A DNA stretch of 64,000 nucleotides from assembly GCA_019321725.1 (NCBI GenBank), contig CM033118.1, forward strand, positions 17,014,071 through 17,078,070, in the 5' to 3' direction. This DNA is from Paulownia fortunei (lineage: Eukaryota > Streptophyta > Magnoliopsida > Lamiales > Paulowniaceae). The notes under the pieces were generated by a model, which searched no databases, was not told the origin of the DNA, and saw only the letters and a list, made by a program, of their open reading frames with translations. Below, in pieces: positions 24,201-35,665 of the stretch (position 1 is its first letter; each line of letters starts with the position of its first letter). The translations under genes were made by a program, and so were the position numbers.

Positions 24201-25791
24201 TGTAGCAGGTTGCGGAAATCATCAAGGATGATTTGTGGCCAAATCCTCTCACATATTTTAACAATGTACACTTCGCTCCTTTGACTGTGTTTCTATCTTG
24301 TTTTGTACATATTAATGGGAGTTTACTGTGGTCTCACTTTTAAATATAAAGTGCTTCTTAACTGTTTCATTTTTTAATTTTTTGCTGTTTCAAAATTACT
24401 TTGCTGTAGGAGGCTGATGAGGAGGATTTTGAAATGGATGATGATGATGAGGTAATTGAAAATTGCCTTATAATTACTTGCCTCTCATTTTTGCAGTTAT
24501 TGTTGTAGATAGATTATGGACCACTAGCATTTTTGGTGGACAGTTGCTTTAGACATAGATTCTTTTATTGCTTAACATAAGTGTGACTATTGCTTTGGTA
24601 GTGGATTTCCTTGTTTAGGCCTCCATTTGCTCGTTTTGCAGAAGTTATAGACTAGGTTGCTTTTACTTTTTTATTAATAAAATTTTTCTTTTCCATTGCT
24701 GTGGCTAATGAGTTACTTTCTTTGCTTTTCAGACATGATATTCCTTATGTAGTAATTCATTATTACGTGATCTAAATGCAATTATTGGCTGGTGACTGCC
24801 AATGCTATTAAAAAATTGTTAGTGATTAAGTTAAATGTTTTGGTGTTGATCTTGGGGGCAGTTGTTGGCGCCATTCAGGTGAAAGCCTGGTTAGTAAATA
24901 GTATATAACTCCTGGTGTTTTCCATGCTAGCAAATCAGTCAGTGGAGTTCCTGTGACATTCAGGAGACTTAGACTGGAATGCCAGAATTTGACTGTGCTG
25001 TGGTGCTCTTCCCAGTTCCCACCACCTGTATGATGAAATGGGAATTTATCCCTTGAGAATTCTATTGTTTCTCATAGCTGACGAACATTTGATTTCAATT
25101 GACATTATATAGAGCAATCAAGAGACTGGAAAGTCTGGTCTAATTAGTTACCCATCTGGATTTGCATTAAGTGTGAGAACTTTTCCTAAATTAAAATATT
25201 TTATTTATTTGAAGAAAATGCAGTACTAGGAAGGCTTTCGCTCTCCTGAGAAATTTGAGGGTTGTAGAGTTTAAGTCCTAGATGTATATTGCAATTTCTT
25301 AAGCTGCCAAGGTAGTTGCAACTATAATCAAAATAATTACTATCCATATGATAAATTGAGTAAAGAAGACAATTTGTAAGAGAGGACTTCTTTTGAAGTT
25401 TAGTCATTGAAATCATTTGAACTTTTTTAGTGGGTTAATTTTGCCAAAGGTCAGAAAGCTGTCTGTTGTGAAGCCATGGTGAGGAAGCTCTGAGATTTTT
25501 TTTGGATTAACTATTATACATAGCCTCCATTTTAGCTTCTAGAATTTGTTGATATTTGATTAGCATGCCCCAGTTTAGATGAATTAAAGATTTATGAAAA
25601 TTATTAGAGCGTGTAACGTTATAAGGAATCATATTTACCAACTATTTCTTGTTAAGCTTGCTTATGTTCCCTGTATGTTAATCCATTGATTCGTTTTGAC
25701 ATCCCTACAGGAGAAGGACAGTGATGGCTCTGAAGATGATGATGACGACGACGAGCAAGATGATGAAGATGATGATGAAGTTGAAGATTAA
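18284..25791 (+). CDS. NRP1: NAP1-related protein (SET/NRP-type histone chaperone), ten exons
   Basis: Exons assembled by eye: 18284-18415, 20022-20144, 20261-20311, 20510-20581, 20695-20808, 20890-20951, 24024-24084, 24209-24265, 24410-24451, 25711-25791. All junctions are GT-AG and the frame is maintained, giving 264 residues, close to the 256 I recall for Arabidopsis NRP1. The N-terminus is a coiled-coil dimerisation helix ([17 protein letters not shown]...). The NAP earmuff domain follows ([67 protein letters not shown]), and the end is a long acidic tail of Asp/Glu. It is a nuclear H2A-H2B chaperone acting in chromatin assembly, DNA repair and root growth in Arabidopsis. Intron 6 is 3.07 kb because of a fold-back insertion. 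Exon 8 has a tandem TAGCAG acceptor, so one extra Gln is possible. NRP1 and NRP2 orthology cannot be separated. Confidence 0.92.
21131..22640. mobile_element. 1.5 kb fold-back (long inverted repeat) element in NRP intron 6
   Basis: The two halves are imperfect inverted copies of one another. The ends pair (TGGCTATTTGCAGCAAC on the left with TGGCTGTTTGCAACAGC on the complement of the right), then GAGCTTCTCA, TTATG.TTCTACTT.GCTT and, further in, TTTCTTAAATAATTTCAAG with TTTCCTAAATAATTCCAAG. The symmetry runs to a centre near 21822 (CTTCAAC...GTTGAAG). Arms are about 690 and 820 bp; each holds a purine/pyrimidine-rich tract and a GC-richer block. No transposase ORF is present; the Pro-rich ORFs inside are products of the C-rich arm. 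A target duplication is not clear. It is a non-autonomous element, either fold-back or a very long MITE. Confidence 0.8.
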
Positions 25792-27623
25792 ACAAGAGAG
25801 GCTACTGAACTTCTCCAGCAAGTTTAATATCATGGTTTTTCTCAGCTATCAACGGTGTCTGTAATCAGGTTTAGAGGTTTCTAAGAGAAAGAGAGTTTGA
25901 AAATTATGACTTTGTTTAAATCCCTGTTGTCTCTGTGCACTTTCAGACTGACTGTCCCACTTGAAGTCCGATGTTATTTTCTTGTTTCTCATGGGGTTGT
26001 TGACATGAGACGCCGTCATCCTATGACTGGGTTGATTTAGTCGCCGTTGCTATGAGCCATTGAAAATATATAGCTAACTTATTATCTAATGTAAAGCTGG
26101 CTTTGGGTCCTCCTATACATGAAGAACGAACTTGCCTTTTGTTCTAATATGCATCTTCTTTTCTGCTGATAAAAAAAAAAGAGAAAAGAAATGGTTTATC
26201 TTTTCTTCATAAATTCAGAATTTCCAGGGTTTTCAGCTCTATAAATAGTTCAAGAATGATTCCTTACTACCTTGTCAATCTATGCAATACTTGAGCCTAG
26301 CCCAGACCACCATTTCTAGCCTGCTGCTGAGTTCTTACCGTGTACTTGAGGTTGCTTAGTTAGGAATAAGCTCATAGATCTTCTATTGTTAGATTTATTA
26401 TATTTTTTATTGTATTGTAGTTTCATATGTAAGATTAAGGTGTATATGTGGTGGTAATTACAGTAATACAATAGGATTTGTAATAAAAAATATATATTTT
26501 TATTTGTAGATCCCATTTGGTTTGGATTACTAAATACTGATAGGGTTGTAATCAAGTTGAGTGGATTATATTATTTTCTAAATTTGTTTGAAAATTTATT
26601 GATTTTTAAAAATTGTATTTTATTTTAGTTTCATTGTAAATCAAATAGAGTTTGAATGAGTTTTAATGGAGTTAAATATGAATCAAATTCGATTAGTTTG
26701 ATATTTTTTTTTTAAATTTATTATTATTTAACTAATTGAGATGAGTTTAAATATGTTCGAGTTTGGTTGTTATGTTAACAAATTGAGTTTAAATAAATTT
26801 TTAACAATCGATTTTGAATAGGATATTGAATAATTTAATTTATTTTTCATATTTGATTGAGATATGGATATAGTTTCCTATCTAATAAATTGAACTACAA
26901 TAACTTCTGCCCTGGATTTGAAGTATACAAAACTTATTAAGGCATTAAGCATGTTTGCCTGGAGCAATTATTGTGAACTTAGGCTAAGAAATTTTGGTTC
27001 CAAGAAAAATGGGGTAAAGAATTAGGAATTTTTTAGTTGTGTGATTGTGCTGAAATTGCAGGAAATATTGGAAAATCTTATTGAATATAATTCTTAAATT
27101 CATATAAAAATAAGATATGTATTTTTTGTTGTGGATTTGACAAACTTATATCAATGTGAACGAAAAATTATGAAATAAAGTTTTTATTTGACTATCTTTT
27201 GTTCTGAATATTGGGATGAAAGTTTTGGTTTCTTTTTCATAATTTTCAAATTATAGTAATAATTCCATATACAAATTTTTATAAAACCAAAATAATTGAA
27301 GAAAAATAAGGGGTAAGAAAATCGAAAGGCAATTTTTTTTTAAAATTGAACTAAAATTGATCGTCCACTTGCATATTTCTATAATTGGATTTGTATCTCG
27401 TCTCAAAATCTTGTGGATTTTATATCAATTGAAATTGCTATAGTCGAACAAAATTCTAATTACAATAACAAAAAATGAATTAAAAAATAAAACAAGAGGT
27501 TGAAATCAAACCCGAACAAAATATTGAAGTTTTATTAAAATTTCATTAAAATTTTAACAATTTATATATACCTACACTCATAGAAGATATTGCAACAACT
27601 TTTCACCGATTATTATCTAAACT
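25792..27623. other. 3' flank of NRP and AT-rich intergenic DNA
   Basis: The first 400 bases or so are the probable 3' UTR. Beyond about 26200 nothing gene-like is visible; one dispersed repeat copy lies at about 26600-26853. Confidence 0.6.
26600..26853 (+). repeat. Member of a dispersed AT-rich repeat family (copy 2)
   Basis: It shares the module CAATCGATTTTGAATAGGAT followed by ATTGAATAATTTAATTT with the copies near 15372, 29925 and 36829, together with GAGTTTAAAT and TTCGAGTTTG words. It is non-coding; the family is unknown to me. Confidence 0.5.
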
Positions 27624-28112
27624 GTTTAAACTAATACTTTATAGTTATTAACATTTTTGTTAATTTCAAATCCATGTTGGAAAATAAAAATGTTTAACAT
27701 AAATAGGGAAATAGGAAAACGTTTAAACTAATACTAAATAGTTATTACATTTTTTATAATTTCGAATTCATGTTAGAAAATAAAAATATTTAACAAAAAC
27801 AGGGAAATAGGCAAACGTTTAAACTAATACTTTAATAGTTACTACAATTTTGTTAATTTCAAATTCATGTTAGAAAATATTTTTAAAAAAACAAATTGGG
27901 GAATAAGGAAAACATTTAAACCAATACTTTAATAGTTATTACATTTTTTTTTTAATTTCAAATTCATGTTAGAAAATAAAAATGTATAAAACAAATAGGG
28001 AAATAAGGAAAACGTTTAAACCAATACTTAATAGTTATTACATTTTTGTTAAAATTTCATATTCATGTTAGAAAATAAAAATATATAAAAAAAATAAGGA
28101 AATAAGGAAAAC
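27624..28112 (+). repeat. Minisatellite: five tandem copies of a 97-98 bp unit
   Basis: Each unit begins GTTTAAAC(T/C)AATACT, continues TAGTTATTACA, then TTCATGTTAGAAAATAAAAA, and closes GGGAAATAGGAAAAC. Five units fill 489 bp, followed by a broken GTTTGAAAATAC. Units differ by scattered substitutions and A/T-run length. No direct link to a gene. Confidence 0.85.
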
Positions 28113-29924
28113 GTTTGAAAATACAGTCCTAGAGCTTGATTGGTGAAAGAATGTTATCTATCAGATTATAAGTGATAAAGTTTCTAAGAAAACAAAAAAG
28201 TAGGCTTGGGTGATGATTGGTGAAAGTGTCTTAAGTACAAGTTTATCTATCAGACAATGACAGATTGTATTGTGGATTGACCATAACAACCTTCAAACAT
28301 AAGGAGATTAAGATGGTAAGAAGAAAGCCATGCTTGAAATCTGAGAAGCCTGTTTCTTTCTTGCTTTCAACCATGGGGTGCCCCTGCACCTATCAACCAT
28401 TGGCTTCAAAACCTTTGTTCTTATTTTGATCAAATTAATGTAATATAAAATAATACGATCAAGAACCAAATATCCAATGTATGGATATTGCTCGAATACT
28501 CTCTAATAAAGTTGTTCAATAAAAATTTTCTGATACTCAAATTAGTATGCGATCGATAAGGATAATTGAGAGAATAATTACACTGCAAAAAGTGATAATA
28601 TTATGCAGTGTATTGTGTAATATCAAAGAACATACATTGAATTTAGTCATGAGTTTATATAATATGCAAATATGAAAGATAATTGATACCAATTACCTTG
28701 TTTGGACGAGCATTATTGGGGAAATCACCCATGAATCACAAATTTTCTTGTCTTATCTAGAATTTGACATAAGTAGAGTAAAATTCTATAATTAGGCAAG
28801 AGTTGAATTCACCACTTCGAATCAATCAAAGATCTGGATCGAAGCGAAATCAAAGCATATGATTATATAATATAATCTTTGAATTTCAGAATAATAACTT
28901 AACTCGATGAGGTTGAGTTGTGTCGAGCCATAGAATCCTGTAACATCATATAATGGGTCTGAGCCCATAAAAGACCACCAAAATTAATTCATCACAGTTT
29001 GGGCCCAAGTCAACTAAGTCCAATATTAGTTAGGTTAAATTTAGACCACATCATAAACAAAACTAGTGGAATTGTCAAACACCAAATAATTGGCTATTGA
29101 TTGAAATCGTAATGATATATGATGGATCCAATAATTATCTAACTTCAATAGTTTGAAGGGCTCGTTCTAATACTAAAATCCAAGAATATAAGAGCCCTAT
29201 CAGTGTATACACCCTATCATTTAGAAACACAATTTTTATTTGAATATATATATATATATACCATGTTCCTTCATTTTTAGATACGGGAAATCTATTTAGC
29301 ATTTTACAACTTTTTATTTCGTATCCATATTAATATTCTTTATCTTAATTCTAATTTAATAGTTGAAGAATTATCGTTAAAACATCCCAACACCTTTAAT
29401 AATATATTTATATCATAGTCAATAACCTATCGTTCATATTCAATCAGCTAGTCAGGAGAAATTGCCGTTCGTTGATTCAAAAAACACCACATTAATATGA
29501 TTTTTTTTAGTGCATTGATTACTTACGCAATAAATAAATTGTAGAGTATTAAAGTATCAATTTTACTATACTGAGAAAACCTCCTTGAAATTTGGAAGTA
29601 TTAAATCTACCAATTTCTATCATATCTATAATTTGACAAATTCGCACTATAATGTGCCATAAGGGACTTTAGCTTAATTTTTTTTTTTTCCAATGTCTTT
29701 CAAGCTTATTTGCTGCATTTTGATTGGAGTTGCATAAATTTGTTTGGATAAGATGCAGATTGGTGTTTTTGGCTGGTTTATAGGGACAAAGGGTTAAAGC
29801 CAATGAAAATGACTGTTCCCACTTGCTTACACTGCAATTTGGGATGTTGACGTTTTTGGAATATATCTAATGACTATACTCATTCACCACATCCATTACA
29901 GTAATATAAATCACATCAAAATCG

Positions 29925-30216
29925 AGTCGAGTAATAAAATTTTTAAATTTATTTTAAATAATTTTTATATTTAAATTTAAATTATATTTAAACTTTGTTT
30001 ATTTTTTAAATGAGTCGAGTTTGAGCGGGCCAAATTTTCCCATACACAAATTTGAGTTCGAATTGTTTAATATTTTTAACAGTATTTATTATTTATTTTG
30101 CCGATCAATAATATACAGATACACTTAAACATGATTTTTTATGCATAAAAAATTGAACTTAAATGATTTTCATTGATCGATTTTGAATTGAAATATTGAG
30201 TAATTTAATTTGTTAT
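29925..30216 (+). repeat. Member of a dispersed AT-rich repeat family (copy 3)
   Basis: It contains GATCGATTTTGAATTGAAAT, then ATTGAGTAATTTAATTT, as in copies 1, 2 and 4, preceded by GAGTCGAGTTTGAGCGGGCC and TTTGAGTTCGAATT. Confidence 0.5.
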
Positions 30217-30359
30217 TAGTTTTTTCTTCTATTTTATTTGAAGTGATATCAGCTTAAACAAAACTATGAATTTCAAAAGTTGTTCTTGACTGAAGAAAAT
30301 CAAAGAAGTGATCAAAATCTGAAACTTACAGAGTATATAAGAAAGGAATGCTCTATGCA

Positions 30360-30426
30360 GTGTTTGGAATCAATTTTAAAAAAATTTAATTTAAAGAAAT
30401 ATTTTTTAGAATCAAATTCCAAACAC
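30360..30426. mobile_element. 67-bp hairpin, possible miniature hAT-like MITE remnant
   Basis: GTGTTTGGAATC at the left end pairs with GATTC/AATTCCAAACAC at the right end around an AT-rich middle. (A)GTGTTTGG...CCAAACAC(T) ends are common in small plant hAT-type MITEs. It is very short, so it could be an internal-deletion relic. Confidence 0.35.
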
Positions 30427-31276
30427 AACTTCACCTAAATACACTTGGATGGACATAACAAAATGAAACTCTTACTAAAAAATGAGAATATATTTTCATA
30501 AACAATTAGGAAATGAGAAATAATAATATTTTTCTACACAAACATATATATATATATATACACATGTGTGTGTGATGAATATTATAATAATTTGAGCCCA
30601 ATGAATTGAAAGGCCCACTCTAATAGGTTCAAACCCATGAATTTCAAAAATCCTCTTTACGAACGCACCTTATCACATATGATTATAATTATAGCGAGGA
30701 ACAACAATAAATACTCTAATATTTTTTTTTTGTTTATAACTCAGATTTCAGCCATGCCCCCCATTCACTACACTTCGCCTATTTAATTTTGGGAGATGAC
30801 GATTTTTACCACTTCTTCGTCAATTTTCAAACTTATATAGTCATAACTAACTCAAACATAATTTAATTTTTATATAAAAAATTAGTAAAAATATTTCCAA
30901 ACTTAGGAATGCTGGAAGCAAAAAGAAAAAAATAAAAATAAAACCAAACGGACACCAAAGTGTTCAATTCCAATACCCAAAAGGAAGGGGTAGAAGGTAC
31001 ACTACAAGGTGCATATTTGCATTTCTCAAAAACGCATTCTCTAAGTCCGAATTCTATTTATTTAAAAAAAATTATTTCATATGTCGCACGAAGCCGCCAC
31101 GTGTAGTCGGTATATATGATAAAATAAAAATAAAAATAATAATAATAATAATAATAATAGAGAGTTCCAAAACGCAGGGATTGATTGATGAAGTGGAGAA
31201 TTATTTGTGAGAAGAAGTAATTGGAGGAGGAAATTAAAGTTAGGTTTGATGTGACTCCAAATTATATACATAAATT

Positions 31277-31414
31277 ATGTACAGTTGTGTAGTTGACATG
31301 GCGTCACCTGCTTTCTCTTCCACTCAAAGCCCAAGATTCCAACTGTCTCACTTTTCGAGTCTTCAACCAACATCATCTATCCGCCCTGTTATATGCCCAC
31401 TATGTATGTTTATC

Positions 31415-31420
<6 letters not shown>
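31277..31420 (+). other. Possible first exon with transit-peptide-like start, cut off by a (TA)n tract
   Basis: An ATG at about 31298 begins MASPAFSSTQSPRFQLSHFS and stays Ser/Pro-rich for about 35 codons, like a plastid transit peptide. About 200 bases upstream is GCCACGTG (a G-box type element, near 31096), and TATATA words lie between. The frame then runs into a long (TA)n microsatellite. No continuation was found with confidence; an exon-like block at about 32220-32400 is the only candidate. It may be a chance ORF. Confidence 0.2.

Positions 31421-31423
<3 letters not shown>

Positions 31424-31499
<76 letters not shown>
31424..31499. repeat. (TA)n microsatellite, about 37 units
   Basis: An uninterrupted TA run of about 75 bases, the longest simple repeat in the window. 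ORFs with Tyr-Ile runs across it are artefacts. Confidence 0.95.
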
Positions 31500-31505
<6 letters not shown>

Positions 31506-34500
31506 TTAGCATGTATGTATATATTGATATATGATTTAACCGAAATATTTATTTGATTATGAGTTCGAATTTTATGAAGGTCCGTTGAAGAATTAACATG
31601 TATTCATAAAAAAATTATATTGATATATGATCAGATCATATTCGTTCTGATCAATTTATGTACATCCCACTAATCCATTTTCACATTCAAAAGATAAATT
31701 ATTTATGTTGCGAAATAAGGGATTCATAAGAAAATTTCTTATTTCTTGATTCCAAGAATTTGCACTTCTATAGATACAAGAATTTTGGATAAGAATATAG
31801 AAGTGCGAATTAAAAATTGAGGAGACGATAATAAGAAAAGAAAAAGTAACCCTTTGTATTTGAGCAGAAATAAAGGAGAAAAAAAAAAACAAATTAAGAG
31901 AAAGTAAACTAAGGAAATTAACTTTAACATACTCTCCCTCAATTGGATACTTGTGTTCACTGGTATTTTATGTCTCACAAAGCGAAGAAAATATGCTTTT
32001 TCGATAAAAAAAAAAATAATTACAAAATTTCATGAAATAATTTTTTTTTAAAAAAAAATATTATCTAACTTAAAATAATACTCGTTGGCCGTAATTTTCA
32101 AGGACAAAAATATAAAATTACATAAATTTTTACATTTTTTTTTTAACCTGTCATTAAAAATTTCATATCAATTGGACAGATGTAGGGAGTAATTAAATGT
32201 GAAAGAACTTGCAAACAAAAATGGATGTTTGAGCTGTCATCTTCACCGGCAGAGGAGCAAAGGCTGTGGTCTCAAAAGAAGCAGCATTGCCAACAGGTCC
32301 ACTAAGGCCAATCACATGGGAACAGGGAACTGAAACTTTGGATATTTTAACTGGAAAAAATTTAGCAATCCTTTGGTTGGTTGGTTGGTTGATTAGACAA
32401 ACAACTTATCATATGTTATAGTGTTGCAAAAATTTGGGCACATCATTTATGTTGCAATAGTCTATGTCCAAAGTCCAGCCCATTATTTAAATGATGATAA
32501 TTTTTTGGAAAATTCACACCAAATAATAATATTTCGAAACTTTTATTTTAATTTTATATTATATATCATATATGCACATCACGTATATAAAATATTTTTT
32601 AAAATATATATATTTAAAATTAATCATATTCACTTGACATGCATATGATATGCAATATAAGATGCAATACAAAATTACAATAAAACATCCAAACTGAATT
32701 TTTTTCTTGACGGATGAGTACAATGATGTTCAGTTCAATTGACGCAAATTTACGAAGCAAGTTAATATGTAGCTACAATTGTTATATTATAACTGCGATA
32801 CGATTTTGAATTTTTATTCTATAATGAATTTAAGGGGAACTTTCATTTTCGGAGTTATGTCACACTACACAAATAATATCTCTCAATTGCAAATGTTACT
32901 TATACAACCTATTGTTATAATTAAGATTTTTACCAAAAGTACAATATGATATCCTCCAAATATGTGTTAACGTGCTCCCGATTCTTCTTCTCCAACCCTA
33001 TTGTCTTCCATGTGGTTTCACGACATTGAATTGACTCGAAAATAACATTAAATGTAACATGTATGTGTTTCTAATACCTAATAAAACATTCTAGCATTTT
33101 ATTCCCACCTATCATTTCTACTATGTTGATGAAGATAAGATTACAACGCATTTTCTAGTCATCCAATTCGACCTTTAACATCCTCTGTACATGCCAAAAT
33201 TATCCAAAATTTCACATATTAGATTATTTTTTAAGATCCCTCAATCAATTATTTTTTTTTTAATTCGTAATAACATTCAATTTATTGATTAAATAAAATA
33301 AAATAAAATAAAATAAATTTTCTTTTGTAATTTTTTTTTTCAAGCAGACTAGTCAAAGTACAAAATAAAATCCAGGGCACATGCCCTTTAAAGTTAAACC
33401 AATGGCAATTTAAAGTGTGTTTTATCATGAGTTGTCAGTATATGGTGCTGTCAATGTATTATTTATTGGTTTTTAGTGTTATCGATTGGTAGCAATTAAT
33501 ACTGACAAATGCTTTTTACGAATGAAGCAAATACATCCAGACCTAAAATCAACCTCCACATAATTCCTTTAAATTAAATTTTCAAGGCTGGAATTTCGGT
33601 GTTACATTAAGGATATGTACAACATATGATAGACAGTTCTAAAACATAAACTTAGGCATTTATGTTAATTTAATATTTTAATTTTTTATTTATATCATAA
33701 ATACACATTAAATATATAAAATATTTTTTTATATCCATTTAACGTGCATTCGTAAAGTAAAATATAAGATGAAATAACAAATTGAAATATAAAATTCGAA
33801 AGGACATTGACAAGATCAATTTTAGGGTTAGATTTTACTAAAAAAAATTGATTATAAAAAATAATGCGTTGAAAAAGCTTATAGTACTATAGGTTTATTA
33901 GTTTAGCATATAATATTTGATTTCCTTTTTCATCGTATTTAGTTGTATTCAAAATACCTCTAGAAAAATACTTATATCATTTAAAATGAAAATGCGATTC
34001 ATTCGTATGTTTTTTTTATTATTAATTTTCTTGATCCAAATAGCATATAAGTGCATAAAATCCAAGAAACGACCCTTAAATTGATTTTTCTAAAATATTG
34101 ATTTTGAGTGGGAGAAGAGGACCAGCATTAATCTTTTTAAGCATGAGCGGAAACAATTTGCGATTTTAAATTTTGGGTGTATTAGGTAAATTGTGTTAGA
34201 AAAAAAGTGAAAAAAAAAATATCATTTAAAAATAAAAATATATTTGAAAGAGATACTGAAAATATATGTGTTTGATTAAGTTTTCAAGTAGTGTCAAATT
34301 TGACGTCATGTGTGTCATTTTGATGTGATATTAGGTGTCTCAAATTATGAAATTAATTATATGTTAATAACATAAAATTTAATAATAATTATGTGAGTAA
34401 TAATATAAAATAATTATTTATGTATTGTAAATCCTAGTTAGTTAAATACGAGATTGAAAAATTCGACGTTTAATACATACAAGTATATTAATATTTTTTT

Positions 34501-35109
34501 ATTAAAAGTTACGTGAAAAATTGATAAAAAATACGAAAGTGATTAGTATATGAATTTGTAAATGAATGGGTAAAATAAAAATATAAAATAATTATTTGGA
34601 AGCAAAAATACGATTTATTATGATATTATATTTATATGAATTGTATTTTTACTTAACTTTAAATTAAATAAAAATTATTTTATAAGTATTTTTATATTAT
34701 TTAATTTATAATTATGACATAATTTAAAGATAACTATTTGATAACAAAAAATATATTCATAAATTATTAAAATTTTTATTTTTTATTTATATGATATTTT
34801 GTTAATACTTACAAATAATTTTTTAAATAATTTTTAGATTATATTTAAATATTATAAATATTTATTAAAATCGAGTATTATTTGTCAAATATTATATGAA
34901 TAAGTATAATATGAGTAATAAACATTTCAGTTTAAGTACGAAATATTATGCGACGGTTCAAATTTTGTATGAAAAATGAAAAAAAAAATTAATATTCATA
35001 CGTATATATAATATTCATTTTAACCAATAGATATTGTAAATTATAATAATTTATATTAAGAAAAGGAGAAAGAGAGAGTGGGTACTAAAATATGCATTTT
35101 GGAGCCCCC
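31500..35109. other. AT-rich intergenic DNA with one exon-like block
   Basis: Mostly very AT-rich and without genes. The exception is about 32220-32400, which is richer in G and C and open in one frame on each strand (+: GAKAVVSKEAALPTGPLRPI...; -: VIGLSGPVGNAASFETTAFA...). I recognise neither. An AAAAT short tandem repeat lies near 33290-33317. Confidence 0.45.
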
Positions 35110-35665
35110 AAACAAAATTTTGAATCACTTATTACCATATAACACTAATCCCTTCCATATATAATGTGAAATGTTATTAATACACTTAATCATTATTTCT
35201 TATTTTACTTTTTTCTTTTCTATTTCACCATTTCTTTTATTTTCTTTTATTTTTCTTCTTTTTCTTCCCCACCCATCCACCGGCCCGCGGCTACATAGCA
35301 CCCCTGCACAGTCCACCCCAGCCCCCCACCCACCCAAATGGGGAAGACAAATGGGAACAAGAAGAAGAAAAAGAAAGATAAGGAAATTGGCAGGCGTTGA
35401 GGATATAGGTGGCGAGGCTGGGGTAGGGGGCGGAGCTTGGTGGGTTGTTGGGGTGGCGAGGTGGGCTGGATGGGGGTGCTGGGTGGGTGGCGAAGCGGGC
35501 TGGACCGAGGTGCTATATGGTCGGGGCTGGCGGGGGGTTGGGGGAAGTGGGTTGGGATGGGGAAGAAGTAAAAAGCAAAAAGAAAAAAACAATGGTGAAA
35601 ATGAAAAACAATGGTTAAGGGTATTTAATATATAATTACAAGATAAGTGGTATAAAATTTTATTT
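35110..35665. mobile_element. Second fold-back element with pyrimidine-rich arms and GC-rich centre
   Basis: The left arm (about 35110-35340) and right arm (about 35440-35665) are imperfect inverted copies. Shared words, right arm complemented: ATTTTGAATCACTTAT/ATTTTATACCACTTAT, ATTAATACACTTAATCATT/ATTAAATACCCTTAACCATT, TTTCACCATT, CTTCCCCA.CC, CTACATAGCACC/CCATATAGCACC. The centre is strongly G-rich on +, in sharp contrast with the AT-rich surroundings. The ORFs inside (Pro-rich on one strand, Gly-rich on the other) come from this composition and are not genes. Confidence 0.7.

Larger units (their letters stand above)
28113..31276. other. AT-rich intergenic DNA
   Basis: No ORF of interest. 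It contains a dispersed repeat copy at about 29925-30216, a short hairpin at 30360-30426, TA microsatellites near 29250 and 30545, and ATA-rich sequence at 31118-31160. Confidence 0.6.

Noticed and set aside
27624..28112. Regularly spaced repeats as a CRISPR-like array
   Set aside because: The whole 97-bp unit is repeated with no variable spacers, and this is plant nuclear DNA.
31277..31556. ORFs with long Tyr-Ile runs
   Set aside because: They are translations of the (TA)n microsatellite.
35171..35635. 154-residue ORF with Gly/Trp-rich end and its opposite-strand Pro-rich partner
   Set aside because: Both come from the G-rich centre of a fold-back element and show no domain or codon pattern of a gene.
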